The translations under genes were made by a program, and so were the position numbers. A stretch of DNA of 64,000 bases from WTKD01 sp965243525 (GTDB lineage Bacteria; Spirochaetota; Spirochaetia; WTKD01), in NCBI GenBank assembly GCA_965243525.1, contig OZ251568.1, forward strand, positions 1,240,001-1,304,000. Direction: 5' to 3'. This document shows positions 6,622 through 16,532 of the stretch, one piece after another. Under the pieces are notes generated by a model. That model did no database searches. It was not told the origin of the DNA and saw only the letters and a list, made by a program, of their open reading frames with translations. Within the stretch, counting starts at the first letter, position 1. The number at the start of each line of letters is the position of its first letter.

Positions 6622-7716
6622 ATGGGTGCTATAGTATTAGAAAAGATCAATAAACAGTTCTCATCTGTAAAAGCGCTAAACAACGTATCATTAAATATAA
6701 CAGAAGGTGAATTTTTTACGCTTCTTGGCCCTTCTGGTTGTGGGAAAACAACGTTATTGCGCACTATTGCAGGGTTTCAGACACAAGATTCTGGCCATGT
6801 ATATCTTGCTGGCGAGATAATTGATGATATCCCAGCATACCGTAGGAATACAGGAATGGTATTTCAAAACTATGCGATTTTTCCCCATCTGACAGTTTTT
6901 GAAAACGTTGCCTTTGGACTTAAGGTAAAAAATACAAACAAACCTGCTATAGTAAAAGCAAAAGTCGTGAAGGCATTGGCCCAAGTCCATCTTCAAGGGT
7001 ATGAAAAGCGTACCCCTGATCAGTTAAGTGGGGGACAACAACAGCGAGTGGGGCTTGCTAGAGCTATGGTTATAGAACCGAAGGTGTTGTTGATGGATGA
7101 ACCGCTCTCAAATTTGGACGCAAAATTAAGAGTAGAAATGCGCGAGGAGATTTGCAGGGTTCAAAAAAAACTCAATATTACCACTATCTATGTTACCCAC
7201 GACCAAGAAGAAGCCTTGGCTATTTCCGATAGAATAGCTGTGATGAACAATGGAATTATGCAACAGTGCGGAACACCTTGGGAAATATACAAAAATCCGC
7301 AGAATGTCTTTGTTGCATCATTCGTAGGAAATATGAATTTTATTGTTGCTGAAATAGATGATGCCGGTTCGGACGGTTTTCACCTAAGGGTAGGAGATGC
7401 ACATACGACGATTGCATTGGAAAAAAATATTTCAACAAAAAAAATCAATGTTGCTGTTAGACCAGAAGATGTGCAGCTCAACCTTAAGCCATCCAAGCTA
7501 CCTGATACGATATCTATTCCTGGGGTTGTTATAGAAAGTTTCTTTGTGGGAACGCTTATTAGGTTTCGAGTTGAGTGTGCCAATGGAATGATATTGGTAG
7601 TTGATCAGTATAAACCGCAACAATCTGATTTTATCGAACTAAATAGAACTGTATACATAACTATTTCGCTTGATACGGTACTCTTTTTTGATCTGGAAAC
7701 TGGAGCACGTTTATAA
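6622..7716 (+). CDS. Fe3+-type ABC transporter, ATP-binding protein
   Basis: This is the energising subunit of the importer, 364 aa from ATG 6622. It has Walker A GPSGCGKTT (36-44), Q-loop in MVFQNYAIF, signature LSGGQQQR, Walker B VLLMDEPLSNLDA, and H-loop VTHDQEEA. The remaining 130 residues form the TOBE-like regulatory domain typical of the PotA/FbpC/MalK group. A TTG at 6589 would add 11 residues (KDDVWKRVEA) but lacks a Shine-Dalgarno site, and family members start near MGAIVLEKINKQF. The permease gene follows after 5 bp. The pair forms one unit behind the terminator. Confidence 0.88.
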   Translation: MGAIVLEKINKQFSSVKALNNVSLNITEGEFFTLLGPSGCGKTTLLRTIAGFQTQDSGHVYLAGEIIDDIPAYRRNTGMVFQNYAIFPHLTVFENVAFGLKVKNTNKPAIVKAKVVKALAQVHLQGYEKRTPDQLSGGQQQRVGLARAMVIEPKVLLMDEPLSNLDAKLRVEMREEICRVQKKLNITTIYVTHDQEEALAISDRIAVMNNGIMQQCGTPWEIYKNPQNVFVASFVGNMNFIVAEIDDAGSDGFHLRVGDAHTTIALEKNISTKKINVAVRPEDVQLNLKPSKLPDTISIPGVVIESFFVGTLIRFRVECANGMILVVDQYKPQQSDFIELNRTVYITISLDTVLFFDLETGARL

Positions 7717-7721
7717 CTATT

Positions 7722-9377
7722 TTGAAATTGAGATCTAAAACCATCAATTTTTGGACGATTATAACCGTTCTTGGATATGGTATTGTAGCATTATTTCTCA
7801 TCTATCCGTTGTTCAATATTTTTAAGGCAAGTTTTATCGACCCTGAAACGGGAGCTATCTCACTCTCTAACTATAGAGAATTTTTTACTAATGCATACTA
7901 TACTAGAGCCATCTTTAACAGTCTTTTGGTCGCATTCGGGGGCGCAGCAGGAGCATTGTTATTGGGAATCCCATTAGCCTATTTTACTTCTCGCTTTCGT
8001 ATTTTTGGAAAATCATTTTTGGCGACTTTGGCAACAGTATCGCTTCTTTCTCCGCCGTTTATAGGTTCATATGCTTGGATCATCATGATGGGGAAAAAGG
8101 GATTTCTGCGTCAATTTTTCATACAGCTAGGGGTTAATTTTCCAACTATATTTGGTCCGGGGGGAATTATTCTTGTATTCTCTCTACAGTATTATCCATT
8201 TGTTTTTCTCCTTGCTTCTGCCGCTTTTGCAAATATAGACAGCTCCCTAGAAGAAGCTGCAGAGAACTTGGGAGCCTCCGGCCTACAAAGATTTTGTAAA
8301 GTCAGCCTACCGCTTATTCTTCCAGCCATTAGTGCGGGGGGGCTCATGGCCTTTATGATGTCTCTCGCAAATTTTGGGACCCCACAGATTCTTGGAAGGA
8401 GCTTTCATGTATTGCCTACGATGGCATACAATCTGTTCACGAGTGAGGTAGGAGAAAATCCCGGACTTGCTTCAACAGTAAGCATAGTATTAATTTTGGT
8501 TTCGGTACTTGTCATTTTCTTTCAGCGCTATATTTCTTCTCGACGCAAATATTCTGGAAGCCTATTACGCAAACCAGTGGTAAAATCCCTAAAAGGCGTT
8601 TGGAATGGAATTGCTCACCTTGTAAGTTATGGTATTGTAGGTATGAGCACATTGCCGTTAGCAGTAGTTGTGCTGTATTCGTTTCGAAAAACACAAGGCC
8701 CAGTATTTCATCCGGGTTTTGGCCTTCAAAGCTATCAGAAAGTATTTTATGATGTTCCCAAAATAATTATCAACAGCCTTTTCTTCTCTATTTCTGCGGT
8801 CATTATTATCATCGTTGTGGGGACGCTTATGGGATTCATTATGTCGCGAAAGCGAAACGTTCTTGCAAAAATTTTGGATCCGCTATTTATGATTCCGTAT
8901 ATCATTCCAGGAACGGTATTGGGCATTGGATTTTTGGTTGCGTTTAACAAAAGGCCCTTATATCTTGCAGGGACCGCCGTAATAATTATTATGGCCTATT
9001 TTATTCGCCGATTACCCTATTCAATACGATCAAGCGCTTCGATTTTGAAGCAAATAGACCCCTCAATTGAAGAAGCAGGAATTAACTTGGGTTCTCCGCC
9101 GGGAAGAACATTCCAAAAAATAACACTCCCTTTGATGGTGCCGGGGATTATTTCAGGTGCCATTATGAGTTGGATCACAGCAGTCAACGAGCTATCAGCT
9201 TCCATTGTTTTGTATGTAGGCAGAACTATGACAATGCCAGTGCGGATATATTTAAGTGTATTGGATGGATTGTTTGGAACCGCTTCTGCTTTGGCGACAA
9301 TATTACTTGTATCAATTGGAGCAGCCCTTTTTGTTGTAAACAAATTCTTTGCTTCAGGGAATGCTATAAGCGAATAG
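7722..9377 (+). CDS. Fe3+-type ABC transporter, fused double permease
   Basis: This is an inner-membrane permease of 551 aa made of two fused BPD-type halves, as in FbpB/AfuB. Each half has about six hydrophobic segments and its own ATPase-docking EAA loop: EEAAENLGASGLQRF in the first and EEAGINLGSPPGRTF in the second. Because both halves are on one chain, a single gene supplies the whole channel. The start is uncertain. The frame opens with TTG 7722, another TTG follows at 7728, and no Shine-Dalgarno site precedes either, so translation is probably coupled to the ATPase gene that ends 5 bp earlier. The gene is convergent with dusA. Confidence 0.88.
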   Translation: MKLRSKTINFWTIITVLGYGIVALFLIYPLFNIFKASFIDPETGAISLSNYREFFTNAYYTRAIFNSLLVAFGGAAGALLLGIPLAYFTSRFRIFGKSFLATLATVSLLSPPFIGSYAWIIMMGKKGFLRQFFIQLGVNFPTIFGPGGIILVFSLQYYPFVFLLASAAFANIDSSLEEAAENLGASGLQRFCKVSLPLILPAISAGGLMAFMMSLANFGTPQILGRSFHVLPTMAYNLFTSEVGENPGLASTVSIVLILVSVLVIFFQRYISSRRKYSGSLLRKPVVKSLKGVWNGIAHLVSYGIVGMSTLPLAVVVLYSFRKTQGPVFHPGFGLQSYQKVFYDVPKIIINSLFFSISAVIIIIVVGTLMGFIMSRKRNVLAKILDPLFMIPYIIPGTVLGIGFLVAFNKRPLYLAGTAVIIIMAYFIRRLPYSIRSSASILKQIDPSIEEAGINLGSPPGRTFQKITLPLMVPGIISGAIMSWITAVNELSASIVLYVGRTMTMPVRIYLSVLDGLFGTASALATILLVSIGAALFVVNKFFASGNAISE

Positions 9378-9447
9378 TATACTCACTGTCTTTTCGATAT
9401 CTTCTCACATTAACCATGTATGCATTGTTTGTATCCATACTTCCATC

Positions 9448-9466
9448 AAAAAAATGCTCTAAGAGC
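9448..9466 (-). terminator. Likely terminator of the mnmA-dusA transcript
   Basis: On the minus strand GCTC-TTA-GAGC is followed by A and seven T residues (9454-9448), 24 bp beyond the dusA stop codon. The stem is short, so strength is uncertain. Confidence 0.5.
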
Positions 9467-9489
9467 TTACATCATGTGAATCTATAGAG

Positions 9490-10527
9490 TTAGAGAAAGG
9501 TAATACATTCTTGTGCATGCTTGGCAATACTCGATATATCCTTGCCTGCAACGATCCTTCGCCACGTTCGTGCTCCATGAGATCCAGCAAAGAAATAGAG
9601 GAGGTGGCGGATGATGCGCCAAGGTTGGTCGCCATTGGTTTTTAACTGTTGCGCACGAGCTAATCCCTCGTGAATTATCTGTAGAAATAGAGTTTTTTCT
9701 TCATCGGAATACGGTTCAGAAGACAGAGTTTGTAGATTGTGTTGCAATGCAGAAACTGTTTTGTCTTTTGTGGTGAACATCGAGTCTATACTCATAAGGC
9801 GATCGATGCGATGAAGGATGAAGGGATCCTGATAAGCAAGACGCCCAATCATCACTGCATCGGTGTGTTTGAGGTGTTCTGTTATCTCAGCTATGCTTCT
9901 GATTCCACCATTAATCTCTATGCAAGCCTTTGGGAAATCTTTTTTCAAGCGATAGACATCGGCATATCGCAGGGGTGGAATTGATCGATTGTGATGTGGT
10001 TTATACCCGCCCAACAATGCCACCCGAGCGTGTACGATAAAATGCCGAATCCCATGCTCATAGAGCCGATGTACAAAAGCATGCAGATCTTCGTATTTCG
10101 TATCGTTTCCAATGCCAATACGATGTTTTATTGAAAGTGGTTTGGACGAAGCGCTCCGCACGGCATCGCATAACCGGAGAACAGCATCAACCTCTGCCAT
10201 CTGACACACTCCAAATCCACCGCTTCCTGCTTTTTCGCTGGGGCAGCCAATATTCAAATTGTATCCATCATAGGCATAATGTTCTGCGCATTGTACTGCT
10301 TTTGCCAACTGTGCAGGATCTGCGCTTGCAAGCTGCAAAATCAAGGGGCGCTCACGAGGATCAAAATCAAGGAATCGTCGTTCTTCACCGAATACGATGC
10401 TTGATGCCACTTGCATTTCAGTATAGAGAATGGTATTTGGACACAATTGTCGCAGAAAGAATCGAAAATAGCGATCAGTATACCGCATCATTGGAGCAAT
10501 GCTATAGAAGCAAGAATTTCTCGTCAT
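9490..10527 (-). CDS. dusA: tRNA-dihydrouridine synthase (DusA type)
   Basis: This is a flavoenzyme reducing uridines in the D-loop of tRNAs, 345 aa. The TIM-barrel start YSIAPMMRYTDRYFRFF, then LYTEMQVASS, LNIGCPS with the catalytic Cys, IKHRIGIG, IVHARVALLGGYKP and EINGGIRS all match DusA, the U20/U20a enzyme, rather than DusB or DusC. The FMN-phosphate site is in MIGRLAYQDPF. It lies 93 bp downstream of mnmA on the same strand, making a tRNA-modification pair. No Shine-Dalgarno site is visible at the ATG. Confidence 0.92.
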   Translation of the reverse strand: MTRNSCFYSIAPMMRYTDRYFRFFLRQLCPNTILYTEMQVASSIVFGEERRFLDFDPRERPLILQLASADPAQLAKAVQCAEHYAYDGYNLNIGCPSEKAGSGGFGVCQMAEVDAVLRLCDAVRSASSKPLSIKHRIGIGNDTKYEDLHAFVHRLYEHGIRHFIVHARVALLGGYKPHHNRSIPPLRYADVYRLKKDFPKACIEINGGIRSIAEITEHLKHTDAVMIGRLAYQDPFILHRIDRLMSIDSMFTTKDKTVSALQHNLQTLSSEPYSDEEKTLFLQIIHEGLARAQQLKTNGDQPWRIIRHLLYFFAGSHGARTWRRIVAGKDISSIAKHAQECITFL

Positions 10528-10620
10528 TGGTATCTCATAGTCTTGAAAAAATCATGAGCCTATGCCAAGTGGTGCAAGCCCCTTCGTGAAAATAGATGTG
10601 TATAGTGCAGATCATTGATT

Positions 10621-11736
10621 TCATGTTTTCGCATTGAGTAATGCAAGCAGGCTTTCTCGCACAGGATCTTCCTGATCAAGTACATGAGAGATGCATCCAC
10701 TCGCGCGTGCATACCCGTTGAGATAAAGCACCGCGAACTGTCCAGGGGCAAGTCCTTTTTCTTGATCAAAGCAGGCAAGGTATACATTCTTCTTGTCCTC
10801 AGAGCATACATAGGCAGCGCGATGAAATTGTCTTCCGTGGCGTATTTTAACATCTGCGATACCACTGTCATCTAATACATCTGGAATCCATTCCAGTTCG
10901 TTGAGGACAAAAAAAGGACGATTTGCCTGGTTGAGTTTTGTCACATGTTGTACGTAAACGATGTTTTCCTGGACATCCTTCGCACAGACATACCAGGGGC
11001 CACCACTCAATCCCAGACCTTGGCGTTGTCCAATGGTGTGGAACCAATATCCTTGGTGTTCACCGAGCTTTTCTTTGGTTTCAAATACGCGAATAGCTCC
11101 CTTTTTTGTGCCTAGATAATGTCGAACAAAATCCGGATAAGATATCTTTCCCAAAAAACAAATTCCTTGGCTATCTTTACGCGTTGCAGTTGCAAGACCG
11201 AAAGATTTTGCTGTCTTACGTACTTCCTGTTTTGTCATAGTGCCTAGGGGGAAACAGGCTTTTTTTAACTGATTTTGAGACAATCGAGCAAGAAAATAGC
11301 TTTGATCCTTCACTGGATCGAAGGCGGTGTGGAGATAAGCAGCATCGTTTTGGATGATCACTTGGGCATAGTGCCCGCTGGCGATTTTTTCATAGGCCGC
11401 ACCATGCGCTTCTGCAAAAGCGCCAAATTTTATGTATTGATTGCACAACATATCGGGGTTAGGAGTAAAGCCTTGTTTTAATTGGCTAACGACATAGGTT
11501 ATGATCGTGTCATAATAAATGCTCTGCATTGGATGAACGTTCAAATCGAGATCAAATTGATCGCAAATGGCGTTTGCATAGGAGAGGTCTTCTTCCCAGG
11601 GGCAGGTGGCGCCAAAACTTTCTTCTTCAAGCCATATTTTGCAATAGAATGGGGTAATTGTGTGGCCTGCGCGATGTAACAAAGCCAATGCGACAGAACT
11701 ATCAACCCCTCCAGACAGCAACACAGCGATTTTCAT
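10621..11736 (-). CDS. mnmA: tRNA-specific 2-thiouridylase
   Basis: MnmA adds sulfur to U34 of tRNA-Lys, -Glu and -Gln. The protein is 371 aa from ATG 11736. The PP-loop LLSGGVDSS is at residues 5-13. The two redox cysteines are in NPDMLCNQYIKFG and SQGICFLG. GHYAQV, DQSYFLARL, PLGTMTKQEVR, HTIGQRQGLGL and the C-terminal beta-barrel are all as in the family. An ATG at 11748 would add four residues (MLYT). Neither start has a Shine-Dalgarno site. I prefer 11736 because homologues start with the strand KIAVLLSGG. Confidence 0.93.
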   Translation of the reverse strand: MKIAVLLSGGVDSSVALALLHRAGHTITPFYCKIWLEEESFGATCPWEEDLSYANAICDQFDLDLNVHPMQSIYYDTIITYVVSQLKQGFTPNPDMLCNQYIKFGAFAEAHGAAYEKIASGHYAQVIIQNDAAYLHTAFDPVKDQSYFLARLSQNQLKKACFPLGTMTKQEVRKTAKSFGLATATRKDSQGICFLGKISYPDFVRHYLGTKKGAIRVFETKEKLGEHQGYWFHTIGQRQGLGLSGGPWYVCAKDVQENIVYVQHVTKLNQANRPFFVLNELEWIPDVLDDSGIADVKIRHGRQFHRAAYVCSEDKKNVYLACFDQEKGLAPGQFAVLYLNGYARASGCISHVLDQEDPVRESLLALLNAKT

Positions 11737-11922
11737 TGTATACAGCATATAATAGGAAATTAGACTGTGGATAGATCCTCAGAGATGCCACCTTGTATAA
11801 AAATCGTTCTCCATTGCGTATTTTTCTTGTTGGCGCGAACAGATATTTACACGTAGATTAACACGGTATTTTTGATGTAAACTAAAAACGTGTTTCAAGC
11901 ATAAGCAGGTGCATTCACAAGC

Positions 11923-13188
11923 ATGATAGGTATTTCAGATATAGCAGTATACCTGCCAAAACGTTCAATTTCACTCAAAGCAATTGTTACCGCCCGTATA
12001 GCTGAAGATCCTTCTCTTGGAAAACATTTTCAGCGCGCTTTGGCACTTATCGAACAACATACAATGCGATTTCCGGCGGAGTGGGAAGACCCGGTAACCA
12101 TGGCAGCAGAATCTTCTCTTGCGATTATGCAATCAAATCCACAGCGTCAATCTGCTCTGCGCTATCTTGTTTCAGCCACTGAAACAGCAATCGACATGGC
12201 GAAACCAATAGCTGCCTATGTTTTGGGATGTTTAAAAAAAGCAGAAATCGTGTTGCAAAATACTCTGCTTACCTATCAGGTGCAGCATGCCTGTGCTGGC
12301 GGAAGTCTTGCTTTGTTGGGATTGGGAGCCCTTATTCAGCAACAATCACAAGATGTAGTGGGATTATTGACCTGTACAGATATTGCGCGATATGAGAAGA
12401 AAACCACCGCCGAGTTGACGCATGGTGCAGGCAGTACTGCTGTGTTAATCGAAAAGAATCCAAAATTGCTTGATCTTGATCTTGATCGTGTTGGAATGTA
12501 TGCAAACGATGTTGATGATTTTTTTCGTCCGGTTTGGACTACGAGTGCGTCGGTGCGAGGGCAATACTCCATTGAATGTTATAAAACGGCACTTGTCGGA
12601 GCATTTGAGGATTATGCAAGGCAATGTGAAAAAACTCCCAAGACGATTCTTGCAGAAACTGATTACGTTATTGTCCATGTTCCGTTTGCGAAAATGGCTT
12701 CCCTTGCGGTGCAACACCTCTATGCACAGTATACTGAGTATTCAACTGAGCAAATACGTAACATCCTTTTTGAAAAAGATTTTTTTGCAAGCCTTCAGGG
12801 AATTCAGCACGTAGGAAATATCTATACAGCAAGTATTTTTCTGGCGTTGCGCGATCAACTGCGATATGCGTATAAGAAAAATGGAAAAGCAATCGTTGGG
12901 CAAACAGTGTTAATGTGTTCGTACGGTTCTGGGAATACCATGGTCTGCATGCAGGGCACGGTGAAAGAAGAAGCCATTTCGGTTATTCAAGGGTGGGAAT
13001 CGACGTACAATAGAGATGTGTTTTATCAAGCAGGTGTTGATGAATACGAAGCGTGGTTGAATCGAACACAAGATATCAAGGCAGACATTTTTGACTGTGA
13101 TCAACCTGCAGATGGCTTTTCCTTGCAATCGATTAGGGACGATGGATATCGAATGTACTCCTATGCAAAAACCAATCCACAAACGTAA
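11923..13188 (+). CDS. mvaS: Hydroxymethylglutaryl-CoA synthase
   Basis: MvaS condenses acetyl-CoA with acetoacetyl-CoA to HMG-CoA, the first committed step of the mevalonate pathway. The 421-aa protein has the thiolase fold with the catalytic triad in place: Glu87 in the first half, the acyl-accepting Cys124 in QHACAGGSLAL, and His252 in VHVPFAKM. GNIYTAS near the C-terminus is also diagnostic. It is the first gene of the mevalonate operon and overlaps the next gene (fni) by 26 bp. A weak AGGTG (11907-11911) lies somewhat far from the ATG. The 174-bp gap upstream (11749-11922) separates it from divergent mnmA. Confidence 0.95.
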   Translation: MIGISDIAVYLPKRSISLKAIVTARIAEDPSLGKHFQRALALIEQHTMRFPAEWEDPVTMAAESSLAIMQSNPQRQSALRYLVSATETAIDMAKPIAAYVLGCLKKAEIVLQNTLLTYQVQHACAGGSLALLGLGALIQQQSQDVVGLLTCTDIARYEKKTTAELTHGAGSTAVLIEKNPKLLDLDLDRVGMYANDVDDFFRPVWTTSASVRGQYSIECYKTALVGAFEDYARQCEKTPKTILAETDYVIVHVPFAKMASLAVQHLYAQYTEYSTEQIRNILFEKDFFASLQGIQHVGNIYTASIFLALRDQLRYAYKKNGKAIVGQTVLMCSYGSGNTMVCMQGTVKEEAISVIQGWESTYNRDVFYQAGVDEYEAWLNRTQDIKADIFDCDQPADGFSLQSIRDDGYRMYSYAKTNPQT

Positions 13189-14314
13189 GAACAGACATCT
13201 TGATATATGTCTCGATCCACCTGAGAGTATCGAGCCACAAGATCCAAGGTTTTCTGAAATTCATCTTGTTCCGCGGGCGTTTCCCGAACATGATTATGCT
13301 GATATCAACACAAGCTGTGAGTTTGCCGGTCAGCAGATTGCTATGCCGGTGATTATCCTACCTATGACTGGGGGCACCCATCAGGGATTGCGACTCAACG
13401 AGGTTCTTATTGAAGCTGCCCAGGAGTGTAAACTTCCTGTGGGATTTGGATCTATGCGCATTTTTCTTGAAAATGAAGCAGATGAGCATTATTTCAAATC
13501 ACGTCATGAAGAATCTCAAATGCCGATCATTGCTAACATCGGGGCTGTTGAATTAAAACGGCACAGCTTCAAGCGGATCTTTCATTGTTGTGAACAGTTG
13601 AGAGCGGATGTGCTTTCTGTGCACATCAACGTAGCGCAAGAGTTGATGCAAGAAAATGGTGATACGGAGTTTTCAGGATTGATTCCAGCTATTGCACAAC
13701 TACATGCAGAATCACCGATTCCTATTTTGGTTAAGGAAACAGGATTTGGCATTGATCCGCAGAGTTTTCGGACGCTCAGCGAAATAGGTATCGAGTATAT
13801 TGATATTTCTGGAAGTGGTGGCAGTAATTGGGCAGTCATTGAAGCGTTGTCACAGCATAGGTCGCTTGGCGATGAACATGTTGAATTTTACAAACAATGG
13901 GGAATGCCAACAGCGGTGTTATTACGGGTGCTTTATTCTTTAAAACGTAGAAAAACAACACAGAAACATCATTCCATCAGTTTGCCACGAGATGAGGGCA
14001 CACATTTTTCATTGGGAACTGCAAGCAAAGTCATTGCATCAGGTGGCGTACGTTCAGTTCATGACATGGTGGTATGTCTTGCATCTGGAGCGCAATATGT
14101 TGGAATGGCATTGCCACTCATTCGTAGGGCGGCCAATCATGGAGTCGATGGAGTCGTGACTTATTTGAAACAGCTCCAGCGAGGGTTGCAATATGCGATG
14201 CTCAGTGTGGGGGCTGTGGATATACAAGAATTGCAATCTTGTATGACTTGGTGTGATGCGGCCTTAGAGCAGGAGGTCGGACAGATCGTAGCAGAGTGTC
14301 TGCAAAGAGGTTGA
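13163..14314 (+). CDS. fni: Isopentenyl-diphosphate delta-isomerase, type 2 (FMN)
   Basis: This enzyme interconverts isopentenyl and dimethylallyl diphosphate using reduced FMN, 383 aa. The family N-terminal motif appears as KRKNRHLDIC, which fixes the start near ATG 13163. Longer in-frame starts at 13091 and 13142 lie deep in mvaS and add non-conserved sequence. MPVIILPMTGGT, VGFGSMR, VKETGFGID and the phosphate-binding SGSGGSNW are typical, and SGGVRSVHDMV plus GMALPLIR complete the FMN site. It overlaps the end of mvaS by 26 bp, implying translational coupling. The gene order mvaS-fni matches the Borrelia mevalonate cluster as I recall it. Confidence 0.93.
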   Translation: MQKPIHKRKNRHLDICLDPPESIEPQDPRFSEIHLVPRAFPEHDYADINTSCEFAGQQIAMPVIILPMTGGTHQGLRLNEVLIEAAQECKLPVGFGSMRIFLENEADEHYFKSRHEESQMPIIANIGAVELKRHSFKRIFHCCEQLRADVLSVHINVAQELMQENGDTEFSGLIPAIAQLHAESPIPILVKETGFGIDPQSFRTLSEIGIEYIDISGSGGSNWAVIEALSQHRSLGDEHVEFYKQWGMPTAVLLRVLYSLKRRKTTQKHHSISLPRDEGTHFSLGTASKVIASGGVRSVHDMVVCLASGAQYVGMALPLIRRAANHGVDGVVTYLKQLQRGLQYAMLSVGAVDIQELQSCMTWCDAALEQEVGQIVAECLQRG

Positions 14315-14364
14315 TATTTACAGTCAATATCAGATAATTATGGTATACTAATGGTGAAATTCAT

Positions 14365-15522
14365 ATGAATACGGCACATGCTTTAGAACTTTCTCAAATC
14401 GTGCGGAATTTTGTGCAGAGGCTTAGCGATGAAGATGCACAATATCTTGCTTCATTCTTTGTTGAAGAAGCCTCAGGGTGGCACCCTGTTCCCCTTGGGG
14501 TACTTCCAAATCTTGTTGTGAATGGCAAGAGCTATACTATCCCCATGGCAACAGAGGAAGCATCAGTTGTTGAGGCTGCACGCTTTATGGGGGTGCTTAG
14601 TGCTCGTTTTGGCGGCATTCAAACTACACAGATGAAAACAATTACCAAGTCACAAGTGCTTATTGCCTCACGTTCTTCTTATGATGATGTGTGCACCTTG
14701 GCAAAATATTATGCTATTGAAAGTGATAGCGCTTTTCCGCAGATGCGGCATCGAGGCGCAGAGGCAACACAGGTACGTGTACGTACCATTGATGGAACAA
14801 AGAAAACTGAGCAATTTGCAACGACATACTATGCAATCACCCTGTATGTGGACTGCCGTGATGCAATGGGAGCACACCGCTGTACTGAAATAGCAGAATT
14901 TGTGGGGTCTTGTTTCGAGCGCGATGAAAAGGGAAAAAAGATTTCTGCTATCGTAAGTAACGAGGGGAGTGAACGAGTTGTGCAGGCCGATGTGAGTTTT
15001 CCTGGTTCTTTTTTTCGAAGGGTAACCGGGAGAAAAGATGCGGTATCACTGCTTAAGGCAATGTTTTTCTGGGCACAAAATGATGTTGAACGCGCTGTTA
15101 CTCATAACAAGGGAATTATGAACGGGGTTACGGCAGTAGTTCTTGCAAGCGGGAATGATACGCGTGCAAATGAGGCTGCAGTGCATGCTTATGCGTGTCG
15201 ATCAGGTGTATATCAACCATTATCAGATTGTTTTGCGGAAAATGACAGAGTCACCATTTCTCTTGAAATGCCGATTTTACTCGGCACTGCTGGACTTGCA
15301 ATACAGACAAATCTTGGAACACGGGAATTTTTTAATGTTCTCACCAATAATGATGAGCATACGATTGATGCTCCTTGCCTCGCATCTATTGTGGCGGGGG
15401 TTGGGCTCGTACAAAATCTTGCGGCATTGATAGCACTGATTGGTGAAGGAATTCACAAGGGGCACATGGCCTTGCATGAAAAACGACAGTTGTTGCAAGA
15501 AGCATTTGATGCTCAGGATTAA
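14365..15522 (+). CDS. mvaA: Hydroxymethylglutaryl-CoA reductase, class II
   Basis: MvaA reduces HMG-CoA to mevalonate. The 385-aa protein is soluble, with no membrane anchor, as in bacterial class II enzymes, and about 40 residues shorter than the Pseudomonas mevalonii protein. Catalytic residues are present: Glu65 in PMATEEASVV, Lys249 in HNKGIMNG, Asp265 in ASGNDTRA and the C-terminal His367 in GIHKGHM. The start ATG 14365 has GGTGA 10 nt upstream and TATACT (14344-14349) 15 nt upstream, so an internal promoter inside the operon is possible. It lies 50 bp after fni and 14 bp before mvaD. Confidence 0.94.
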   Translation: MNTAHALELSQIVRNFVQRLSDEDAQYLASFFVEEASGWHPVPLGVLPNLVVNGKSYTIPMATEEASVVEAARFMGVLSARFGGIQTTQMKTITKSQVLIASRSSYDDVCTLAKYYAIESDSAFPQMRHRGAEATQVRVRTIDGTKKTEQFATTYYAITLYVDCRDAMGAHRCTEIAEFVGSCFERDEKGKKISAIVSNEGSERVVQADVSFPGSFFRRVTGRKDAVSLLKAMFFWAQNDVERAVTHNKGIMNGVTAVVLASGNDTRANEAAVHAYACRSGVYQPLSDCFAENDRVTISLEMPILLGTAGLAIQTNLGTREFFNVLTNNDEHTIDAPCLASIVAGVGLVQNLAALIALIGEGIHKGHMALHEKRQLLQEAFDAQD

Positions 15523-15536
15523 CTTGCGTTGAATAG

Positions 15537-16532
15537 ATGACAAAAGCAGAGTGCTTTAAAGCAACGGCACATCCTTCTCTCGCGCTTGCAAAGTATTGGG
15601 GAAAGCGTGATCTGCGTTTAAATACTCCAGCGACAGCAAGTCTTGGAATTTCCCTTGATGCGTTTTATTGCACAGTGAGCCTTTCAGCACTAGAGGGCAG
15701 CAACGTACAGAATTCTCGAGAAGATCGCTGTTTGCAAGAAGGAAGAACAATCTTTGTGAGTGAGCAACTTCGCTCCATGCTTGCAGGATTACGGAAGAGC
15801 TATGCTTTGCCTCCGTTGATCATTGATTCTGCTAGTAATATTCCAGTTGCAGCCGGGCTTGCCGGGTCCTCTGCTTATTTTGCAGCATTAGCAGCGGCAA
15901 TTGCTCTTTTTTTGCAGAAGAAACAGGGAATGAAATTTTCAGAGCAAGACATTTCTGCAATTGCGCGTCAAGGGTCTGCTTCTGCAGCGCGATCTGTTTT
16001 TCCTGGCTTTCAATGGTTGGCTCAGGGGGCGATGTCTGCAGAATCTGTTTTTTCAACCAGCCATTGGCAAAATCTTCGAATTATCTGCGTCATTGTCGAA
16101 GACGTGCAAAAATCAATCTCTTCTCGAGCGGCGATGAATCGCTGTGCAGAAACTTCTCCTTTATACGATGCATGGTGTACCTTTGCAAACACATCTGCAC
16201 GAGATATACGTGAAGTGGTCAAGCAACGGGATCTCGAATCTTTAGGAAAATTGATCACACAAAATGCCTATGCCATGATGGGGAGCATGCTTGCGAGTAA
16301 TCCTTCAATTCGCTATTGGGTGCCACATAGCTTGGCGGTTCTTGATGAGGTTGCGCGTCTTCGGAATAAGGGTATTTCGGTGTGGGAGACTATGGATGCA
16401 GGACCGCAGATTAAACTTCTTTGCGATGTTCAAGATGTTGCCTTGATCGTTCAACACTTGCAAAAATCATTTCCTAATATGCGGATTGAGCAGAGTTCCA
16501 TCGGTGGAGGGGCAAGCGCGTGGAGCGAATAA
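15537..16532 (+). CDS. mvaD: Diphosphomevalonate decarboxylase
   Basis: MvaD converts mevalonate 5-diphosphate to isopentenyl diphosphate with ATP, CO2 loss and phosphate release. The 331-aa GHMP-family protein starts FKATAHPSLALAKYWGKRD, the hallmark of the decarboxylases, followed by NTPATASLGISLD. The ATP loop reads VAAGLAGSSAYFAAL (the usual GLASSA is GLAGSS here). The catalytic Asp is in TMDAGPQIK. The last 13 bases overlap the start of the phosphomevalonate kinase gene. Confidence 0.95.
   Translation: MTKAECFKATAHPSLALAKYWGKRDLRLNTPATASLGISLDAFYCTVSLSALEGSNVQNSREDRCLQEGRTIFVSEQLRSMLAGLRKSYALPPLIIDSASNIPVAAGLAGSSAYFAALAAAIALFLQKKQGMKFSEQDISAIARQGSASAARSVFPGFQWLAQGAMSAESVFSTSHWQNLRIICVIVEDVQKSISSRAAMNRCAETSPLYDAWCTFANTSARDIREVVKQRDLESLGKLITQNAYAMMGSMLASNPSIRYWVPHSLAVLDEVARLRNKGISVWETMDAGPQIKLLCDVQDVALIVQHLQKSFPNMRIEQSSIGGGASAWSE
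16506..16512 (+). promoter_or_regulatory. Shine-Dalgarno site deciding the GTG start of phosphomevalonate kinase
   Basis: GGAGGGG inside the end of mvaD lies 7 nt before GTG 16520. It is one of the strongest ribosome-binding sites in the window and settles the non-ATG start. Confidence 0.7.

Noticed and set aside
13091..13162. Upstream extension of fni inside mvaS
   Set aside because: The isomerase family begins at the RKxxHL-type motif shortly after ATG 13163, and the extension is the out-of-frame read of mvaS.
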